Assembly (NCBI GenBank): GCA_900752095.1
Contig: CAADUD010000124.1
Location: 1-20,387, forward strand
DNA length: 20,387 nucleotides
Direction of reading: 5' to 3'
Source: Clostridia bacterium
GTDB taxonomy: Bacteria > Bacillota > Clostridia > TANB77 > CAG-508
The notes under the pieces are model-generated. The model made no database searches. It worked only from the letters and a program-made list of their open reading frames with translations, and had not been told where the DNA came from. The stretch's first letter is position 1. Every line of letters starts with the position of its first letter. Made by a program: the position numbers and the translations under genes. Positions 16,601 through 20,387 of this stretch are shown here, one piece after another.

Positions 16601-17223
16601 TAAGAGATTTAGGAAGCATTAATGTAGACAGTATAGAAGAATATAAAAAGACTAAGGAAAGATATGACTTCATGTCAGAGCAACGTTTAGACTTAGAAAA
16701 TACTCAAGCCAAATTAAGAAAAATGATTAATGACATGACAGAAACCATGAAAGAACAATTTAAAGAAAAATTTGTACTTATTAATAAAAACTTTAATGAA
16801 GTATTTGCAGAGTTATTCCAAGGTGGAAAAGCAGAATTAATCTTAGAAGACGAAACTAATATTCTAGAATGTGGCATAGACATTCATGTACAACCACCAG
16901 GAAAAAAATTGCAAAATATGATGTTACTTTCAGGAGGAGAAAAAGCATTTACGGCAATTGCCTTACTATTTGCTATTTTAAGAATTAATCCTGCACCATT
17001 CTGTATTTTAGACGAAATAGAAGCAGCATTAGATGATGTAAATGTATACCGTTTTGCAGAATATCTAAAGAAATTTAGCAAAAATACACAATTTTTAGTA
17101 ATTACTCACAGAAAAGGAACCATGGAAGCAGCAAGCACAGTTTACGGAGTTACTATGGAAGAAAACGGAATTAGCAAATTGCTTTCTATTAAATTAGGAA
17201 TGGGGGAGAGTTACCATAAATAG
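13660..17223 (+). CDS. smc: Chromosome segregation ATPase SMC
   Basis: Structural maintenance of chromosomes protein; the dimer with ScpA/ScpB loads near parS/oriC and organises sister chromosomes. Length is 1187 residues, typical for Firmicutes. The N-terminus MYLKRMELQGFKSFADKT is canonical; Walker A GPNGSGKSN at 31-39; first coiled coil about 170-505; hinge about 515-665 (GVHGVLANLI ... SSGSISGGS); second coiled coil about 675-1010; C-terminal head with signature LSGGEKAF (from 1090) and Walker B/D-loop ILDEIEAALDD (about 1116-1126). I place the start at ATG 13660 because AAAGGTGA (13647-13654) is correctly spaced from it; the GTG at 13651 lies inside that site. The common neighbours rnc and ftsY are absent; both flanking genes code surface proteins, and it has its own promoter and terminator. 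Confidence 0.97.
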   Translation: MYLKRMELQGFKSFADKTILEFKPGITSVIGPNGSGKSNIADAIRWVLGEQSMKSLRGAKSEDIIFAGTQARKSLGFAEVSIVIDNTDGKLPIEYAEVTVTRKLYRSGETGYFINKTPCRLKDILELFMDTGIGKDGYSIIGQGKIDEILSNKSEDRRHIFEEAAGIVKYRTRKQESEKKLEQTKLNLLRINDILTEIEANIEPLKLQADKARKFLDLREELKSIEVGLFVHHIQTYKEKLEQLLQDEEIIVSQKEQEDNKMESLQTTKESLRKVIDDITSQIEEMQNLGFESTNKIEKINSEIGITKERIQNNNNNQTRIKQEIEETKQRIGDLKEEQKQKIEKKTNLTSNKEKFQTELSQKEEELANLSRKLSDKELEIEGKKQIVEQNIDQKYELANQISTQDANFENLEKRQKQLKNEIDQVISELDLTRGNKQEMAKGFYEIESKKNMADSNLQKSLKTKEESMQKLKQYEQEISKLEYNQRMKQARYQFLVETEKEKEGYNKTVKSLLLACEKNNQLKQGVHGVLANLISVEKEYETAIEMCLGQALQNIVTETEQDAKKLIEYLRKNQLGRASFLPTSSIQGKKLEKLSKLEGVIGIASDLVKCNKKYEPIVLNLLGRTVVVKDMDTAISLAKKDHYSFRIVTLQGDIISSSGSISGGSVATKTVNILGRSREIEDLEKELKNIEKQVAQKAKEKEDYASSIGDRIEETAKLEKELQEINIIYATENQKMVAITENITRLENRLAKLKEEIKEIDKQKEENRKEKEQKKEETQVLTKQIEELNKIIEEFAIHNKDNQKYIDDLNFDITNLRISVSSFDESESSIDEMVERINQDIQNQEKSKENKEQTIKQIKEENISLEKLVENYLTDIEKIKLEVVNSSSKVEALKQERTNKNETLVKTEQEIDNKFTLLEDLREQIVKLDVKKAKLEQDIQEITEKLWEEYELTPNNVEEYQKPENVANAQKQVNRLRNEIRDLGSINVDSIEEYKKTKERYDFMSEQRLDLENTQAKLRKMINDMTETMKEQFKEKFVLINKNFNEVFAELFQGGKAELILEDETNILECGIDIHVQPPGKKLQNMMLLSGGEKAFTAIALLFAILRINPAPFCILDEIEAALDDVNVYRFAEYLKKFSKNTQFLVITHRKGTMEAASTVYGVTMEENGISKLLSIKLGMGESYHK

Positions 17224-17251
17224 AGGAATTTGGGACACTCCATATAAAAGT

Positions 17252-17285
17252 AAAAATAGTATAGAGATTTCTATACTATTTTTTT
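17252..17285. terminator. Bidirectional terminator between smc and the LRR surface gene
   Basis: AATAGTATAGA (17255-17265) pairs perfectly with TCTATACTATT (17270-17280) around GATT. T runs follow on the plus strand (17279-17285) and on the minus strand (from the A run at 17252-17256). The LRR gene stop codon (17286-17284) is in its edge, so it serves both convergent genes. Confidence 0.9.
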
Positions 17286-18900
17286 ATGGTTTTAATGTTA
17301 CACTAGAGGTTCCACAATCTTTGAACATGTTAGTTGTATTTGTATTAGGATTAATAACCCAATTTGAACCTACATAAATAGTAGTTAGCTTAGTGCAGTA
17401 ATTAAACATTGTTTCCATTGTTGTAACATTGCCTGTATCAAAACTGCTTAAGTCTAAAGTAGTAAGGTTTTTACAGTTTTCAAACATAGTCCACATAGTA
17501 GTAACATTACTGGTATTAAAGTTGTCTATCCTTAAATTAATTAAATTAGTACAATTCCAAAACATTGTTGCCATATTTGTAACATTGCTAGTATTAAAAT
17601 TATTTAAATTTAAATCTGTTAAACTACTACAGTTATAAAACATATTACTCATATTAGTAACATTACTAGTATCAAAATTTTCTAATCCTTTAATTTCTTG
17701 AAGTGATGCCATAGTCTGAAACATTCCTGACATATTAATTACTTTACCAGTATCAAAGTTACTGATGTCTAAGCTAGTAATACTTCTACATACACTAAAC
17801 ATATAACCCATATTTTCTACCTTGTTTGTATTAAAATTACTTAAATCGATACTTGTTAAATTTGAACAATTACGGAACATTTCTCCCATATTAGTAACAT
17901 TTCTTGTATCAAATTTACTTACATCTATAATAGTTAGTTTTTCGCACATATAAAACATTCTACTCACATCTATTGCACTACTTGTATTAACATTACTTAC
18001 ATTTAAGTTCTTTAAATTCCAACAACTCGCAAATATAGATTCAAAATTATCTACTTTTTGTGTATTTAAACTAGTTAAATCTAGGCTCTCTAAAGTTGTA
18101 CAAGATGCAAACATATAAGACATATTAGTAACATATTTGGTATTTAAATTTTGTAGATTTTTAAATTCTGTTAATGAAGTACATCCTGCAAACCATGATG
18201 ATGTGGAGCTTGGTTTTACTTCATCTAAGAATGTTACATTTGTAATACTAGTTCTATCTTTTCCCCATGGTGCATTTGTTATAAATGTCCAATCATATGC
18301 ACTAGATGAATCGCCTCCAGGCTTCAGTTCTGCTGTCATAGAAAAACCTTGCCCTTTAATATTACCATAATCTTTACCAATTTGTGTTCCTTCTATTACA
18401 GTATTTTTATTGTTACTAAAAGCTAATGTTCCATTTGCATAAAGTTTTACATAAATATTTTGATTAATTACGCCATCCATAATATCTGGTAACAATACTT
18501 CATAACCCTCTTGGTTTTCTATAATTCCTTCTATTATTTCTCCACTTTCATCATAGATAATTTCCCCATAATTTTCTAGTATTTCTTTTAGTTCATCTTC
18601 TGTTATTAGTCCATCTTCTTTTTCTAAGCTTTTACTTAGTTTAGCAATATCGATTGCTTCTTTTACGGTTGCTACAACAGTTTCTTTTTTGGCTTGTTTT
18701 GCTAATTCTATTACTCCATTATCTCCTAGTACTGTTGTTATGGTTATCCCTGCCAAAATAAGTAAAACTATGATAGTTACTACTAATGCTATTAGCGTTA
18801 TACCATAGTTTGAAGAACATAATTTTCTTTCTTTATAATTAGGAGAAATTTCTTTATCAATATGATTTAACTTACATAATTTACATCTTTTGTTTACCAT
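17284..18900 (-). CDS. BspA-type leucine-rich repeat surface protein with pilin-like leader
   Basis: Predicted surface protein of 538 residues. A 32-residue N-terminal extension with three cysteines (C6 and C9 in CKLC, C28) precedes GITLIALVVTI and LLILAGITI (33-54), a type IV prepilin-like hydrophobic segment without the glutamate at position 5. Then comes a helical region (about 60-110), a bridge containing VKLYANGTLAFSNN, and from about 235 to the end eleven to twelve repeats of about 23 residues. The repeat reads roughly LxxLDLSxFNTSNVTNMxxMFxNC, the DUF285/BspA (TpLRR) pattern. Such proteins in oral and gut bacteria mediate adhesion to host matrix or other bacteria. The start at ATG 18900 has AAAGGA about 10 bases upstream and no in-frame ATG nearer the leader. 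It is divergent from the cHTH regulator gene and shares a symmetric control region with it. Confidence 0.88.
   Translation of the reverse strand: MVNKRCKLCKLNHIDKEISPNYKERKLCSSNYGITLIALVVTIIVLLILAGITITTVLGDNGVIELAKQAKKETVVATVKEAIDIAKLSKSLEKEDGLITEDELKEILENYGEIIYDESGEIIEGIIENQEGYEVLLPDIMDGVINQNIYVKLYANGTLAFSNNKNTVIEGTQIGKDYGNIKGQGFSMTAELKPGGDSSSAYDWTFITNAPWGKDRTSITNVTFLDEVKPSSTSSWFAGCTSLTEFKNLQNLNTKYVTNMSYMFASCTTLESLDLTSLNTQKVDNFESIFASCWNLKNLNVSNVNTSSAIDVSRMFYMCEKLTIIDVSKFDTRNVTNMGEMFRNCSNLTSIDLSNFNTNKVENMGYMFSVCRSITSLDISNFDTGKVINMSGMFQTMASLQEIKGLENFDTSNVTNMSNMFYNCSSLTDLNLNNFNTSNVTNMATMFWNCTNLINLRIDNFNTSNVTTMWTMFENCKNLTTLDLSSFDTGNVTTMETMFNYCTKLTTIYVGSNWVINPNTNTTNMFKDCGTSSVTLKP
17287..18198 (-). 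repeat. Array of BspA-type leucine-rich repeats
   Basis: About twelve units of roughly 70 bp code MF-x-x-C-x-x-L ... NTSNVTNM segments. At DNA level, patterns such as ATTAGTAACATTACTAGT (plus strand) recur with changes. One unit departs from the rest: MFQTMASLQEIKGLENFD has methionine in place of the usual cysteine and is 2-3 residues longer. Confidence 0.85.
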
Positions 18901-19003
18901 TTTATAATAATCCTTTCATGATTACTTGTTTCGTATAATTAAAATCTTAATATTTATATTTTATTAGTTTTTACAAATTTTAAAATATTATTCTAGATCT
19001 TAT

Positions 19004-19032
19004 ATTATAGTTAGTATGCATATACCTACTAT
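19004..19032 (-). promoter_or_regulatory. Promoter of the LRR surface gene with operator arm over the -35
   Basis: On the minus strand: ATAGTA (19032-19027) in the -35 position, 17-bp spacer, TATAAT (19009-19004). The -10 is perfect but the -35 is far from consensus and lies inside an operator-like arm (19020-19035). This suggests activator dependence or blocking by a regulator. The leader to the ATG at 18900 would be about 95 bases. Confidence 0.6.
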
Positions 19033-19035
19033 GTA
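19020..19035. promoter_or_regulatory. Operator arm 1 (inverted copy)
   Basis: ATATACCTACTATGTA is the exact reverse complement of the sequence at 19091-19106. Within it TACCTACTATGTA is itself an imperfect 13-bp dyad (TACnTAnTAnGTA), the size expected for a helix-turn-helix dimer site. Confidence 0.65.
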
Positions 19036-19090
19036 AATATATATTAACATTCTAAAAATGTCAATATTAAAACAATATTTTATATGCATA

Positions 19091-19106
19091 TACATAGTAG
19101 GTATAT
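19091..19106. promoter_or_regulatory. Operator arm 2
   Basis: TACATAGTAGGTATAT, a perfect inverted copy of 19020-19035 with 55 bp between the arms. It covers the -35 position of the regulator's own promoter. TATGCATATAC also occurs directly beside both arms (from 19016 and from 19083). Confidence 0.65.
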
Positions 19107-19122
19107 TGCTAATTGTTATAAA
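19094..19122 (+). promoter_or_regulatory. Promoter of the cHTH regulator gene
   Basis: ATAGTA (19094-19099), 17-bp spacer, TATAAA (19117-19122), with TG one base before the -10 hexamer. The -35 hexamer and spacing are the same as in the divergent promoter at 19004-19032, and both -35 hexamers lie at the same place within the operator arms. Confidence 0.55.
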
Positions 19123-19160
19123 ACTATCTTTTGTGATAATATTTCTACGAGGTGAGTAAT

Positions 19161-19400
19161 TTGGACGAATGGGGAAAAGTAGATTTAAAATTGGACGAAT
19201 TTTTAAAAACACATCGTATTAGTCGTTCTAGTTTATCTAGAAACGGGCAAATTCATTATAAACAATTATTAAAATACTGTAATAATGATATGCAAAAAGT
19301 AGATTTAAATTTACTAGCAAGAATTTGTAAAACCATCAATTGTGAAATTAGTGATATTATAGAATATTGTCCACCTAAAAAAGAAAATAATAAAAAATGA
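19161..19400 (+). CDS. Small cHTH (XRE-like) regulator, probable controller of the LRR surface gene
   Basis: A 79-residue protein made almost only of a Cro/C1-type helix-turn-helix domain: LDEFLKTHRISRSSLSR, then YKQLLKYCNNDMQKVDLNLL, then ARICKTINCEISDIIEY. This is the layout of the small HTH_26-like regulators often encoded beside the genes they control. I start it at TTG 19161 because GAGGTGA (19149-19155) is 5 bases before it; the in-frame GTG at 19152 overlaps that site. It has no effector domain, so it probably acts as a dimer at the two operator arms in its upstream region, controlling itself and the divergent LRR gene. Whether it represses or activates cannot be read from the sequence; the poor -35 boxes leave activation open. 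Confidence 0.82.
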   Translation: MDEWGKVDLKLDEFLKTHRISRSSLSRNGQIHYKQLLKYCNNDMQKVDLNLLARICKTINCEISDIIEYCPPKKENNKK

Positions 19401-19441
19401 AGTAGTGAAAAGTAAAAATCTTACTATTCACTACTTTATTT
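19400..19441 (+). terminator. Terminator of the cHTH regulator gene
   Basis: AGTAGTGAA (19401-19409) pairs with TTCACTACT (19427-19435) and, after one mismatch, AGTAA (19411-19415) with TTACT (19421-19425) around AAATC. TTATTTAT follows. It starts at the stop codon of the regulator gene. Confidence 0.8.
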
Positions 19442-19468
19442 ATTGGAAAAAACTGTCCATTTTGGTCG

Positions 19469-19507
19469 AAAATCAGACATTAAGGAATGTCCCTAATGTC
19501 TGATTTT
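19469..19507 (-). terminator. Stem-loop at the end of the MurE-like gene
   Basis: AAAATCAGACATTA (19469-19482) and TAATGTCTGATTTT (19494-19507) are perfect 14-base inverted arms with an 11-base loop. On the minus strand the stem ends in ATTTT with few further T residues, so termination may be moderate. The stop codon of the ligase gene (19495-19493) is inside it. Confidence 0.65.
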
Positions 19508-20386
19508 ATCGTATTCCTCTAAAGCTTCTTTGGCATACTCGGTGTCTGTTAAACAAGGAAGATATTTTTTACCATATTTTTGTCTTGTTTCATTTCCTTT
19601 TCCGGTAATTAATACTACACTATTTGGATTTTCAAAGATTGCCTTTTTAATAGCTTCGCCACGATCTACTATTATTTTGTAGTTTCCATTTTCTTCTTTA
19701 ATATGGGATGCAATTTCCTCACAAATAGCTATTGTGTCTTCTGGACCTGGATCTTCGGCAGTTAAATAACTAATATCAGAATGGATTCCTGCTAAGCGTC
19801 CTAAATCTCTTCTACGAAGTTGTGCTTTTCCACCAGGGCATCCAAATACAGTAATAATTTTTTTATCAGGATATTCTTGTTTGGTAGATTCATATAATTT
19901 TTCAAAACTTAATTTATTATGGGCATAATCTACAATTACAATAATGCTACCATCTTTACTCATGTGTGATTCCATTCTGCCGCTAGCTCTTGCCACTTTT
20001 AACCCTTCATAAATGTCTTCAAAAGGAATATCTAAACAAATAGCTGTGCTAATGGCAGCTAAAGCATTTTCTACATTAAATAGACCAGGCATAGTAAGAA
20101 GCATTTCTTTTTCAAACATAGAAGTATGAACCATAAAAGAAATAGCCGTATGTCCTTGTTTTTTAATATCATATGCATAAATATCTGCTTTAGGATTTTT
20201 GGTACTAAAAGTAATAATTCTTTTAGCATTTTTAGCACTTTCTAAAATTCTTTCTATAAAATCACTATCTAAATTAACACAAGCATTTTCTACTTGATTA
20301 AAGAATTTTAATTTAGAAGCAAAATAATCTTCAAAATTTGGATGTTCAATGGTACTAATATGATCTTCTGAAATATTTAAAAATAC
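19493..20386 (-). CDS. MurE-like Mur ligase (UDP-MurNAc-peptide synthase), N-terminus outside the window
   Basis: C-terminal 297 residues of an ATP-dependent amino-acid ligase of peptidoglycan precursor synthesis. The open frame continues to the window edge, so a start at the internal ATG 20134 would be wrong. Upstream of it come FLNISEDHISTIEHPNFEDY, the conserved central-domain signature with DH. Then GLFNVENALAAIS, SGRME, DYAHNKLSFEKL, FGCPGGKAQLRRRDLG, TAEDPGPEDT, and GKGNETRQKYG near the end. Central and C-terminal Mur ligase folds are therefore present; the P-loop domain is off the edge. The DNPR motif that selects meso-diaminopimelate in classic MurE is replaced by AEDPGPED, and GKGHE by GKGNE. 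It may be a MurE paralogue with another substrate rather than the main MurE. Confidence 0.85.
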   Translation of the reverse strand, partial: VFLNISEDHISTIEHPNFEDYFASKLKFFNQVENACVNLDSDFIERILESAKNAKRIITFSTKNPKADIYAYDIKKQGHTAISFMVHTSMFEKEMLLTMPGLFNVENALAAISTAICLDIPFEDIYEGLKVARASGRMESHMSKDGSIIVIVDYAHNKLSFEKLYESTKQEYPDKKIITVFGCPGGKAQLRRRDLGRLAGIHSDISYLTAEDPGPEDTIAICEEIASHIKEENGNYKIIVDRGEAIKKAIFENPNSVVLITGKGNETRQKYGKKYLPCLTDTEYAKEALEEYDKIRH

Positions 20387-20387
20387 A

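Noticed and set aside
17287..18198. Repeated 60-70 bp units that might be a CRISPR-like or tandem non-coding array
   Set aside because: The units are translated in frame as BspA-type leucine-rich repeats, with variable third positions and no constant repeat/spacer pattern.
17429..18370. Plus-strand open frames within the LRR gene
   Set aside because: They mirror the repeat structure of the minus-strand gene and have no ribosome-binding sites or family likeness.
18901..19160. Inverted arms as transposon ends or an invertible promoter
   Set aside because: No recombinase gene is near, there is no target-site duplication, and the arms match the -35 positions of both promoters, which fits operators better. 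Inversion of the 55-bp spacer cannot be fully excluded.
1..20387. tRNA, rRNA or riboswitch
   Set aside because: I looked for clover-leaf arms, GGTTCGAATCC-like T loops and known riboswitch cores in the gaps and saw none; a covariance-model search would be needed to be certain.

Overview
The window is strongly AT-rich, has Firmicutes-style GGAGG ribosome-binding sites and consensus sigma-A promoters, and carries housekeeping genes of a low-GC Gram-positive: dnaB end, tilS, ftsH, a PASTA penicillin-binding protein, smc and a MurE-type ligase. The surface proteins that start with an ITLIALVVTI...LLILAG pilin-like segment are a style common in uncultured gut Clostridia. I infer a gut Clostridia-type chromosome. 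No tRNA, rRNA, insertion sequence, phage gene or CRISPR array is visible, and nothing proves recent transfer.

Layout. 1-3.7 kb: the last codons of dnaB, then tilS and ftsH, each with its own terminator or promoter; ftsH begins at TTG. 3.8-4.1 kb: a previously unlisted 33-residue single-pass membrane peptide on the minus strand with a near-consensus promoter and a terminator shared with ftsH. 4.4-7.6 kb: an HD-GYP phosphodiesterase gene placed 8 bp before a class B PBP with two PASTA domains. 7.7-9.5 kb: a YbaK-type tRNA-editing protein and an MtaD-type deaminase broken by two extra C bases 22 bp apart. 9.6-10.3 kb: an XRE regulator and a 47-residue acidic helical protein with a faint Spo0E look. 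10.4-10.6 kb: a complete small transcription unit whose short ORF contains (AG)8; one more AG unit would give a 37-residue ORF ending 7 bases before a strong terminator, so it may be phase-variable. 10.6-13.5 kb: a roughly 919-residue surface protein (pilin-like leader, FN3/Ig-like modules, Big_2, C-terminal YWLASR/GLRPVF domain) broken by one missing A. 13.5-17.2 kb: smc with its own TTGACT-17-TATACT promoter. 17.3-18.9 kb, minus strand: a second pilin-leader surface protein carrying BspA/DUF285-type leucine-rich repeats. 18.9-19.4 kb: a divergent 79-residue cHTH regulator. 19.5 kb to the end, minus strand: a MurE-like ligase, cut by the window edge.

The most notable control region lies between the leucine-rich surface protein and the cHTH gene. 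Two identical 16-base operator-like arms in opposite orientation each overlay the -35 region of one divergent promoter, at the same distance from the -10, so the small regulator probably controls both itself and the surface protein. Two frameshifted genes plus the AG tract could be biological (decay or phase variation) or single-base assembly errors; the sequence alone does not decide.
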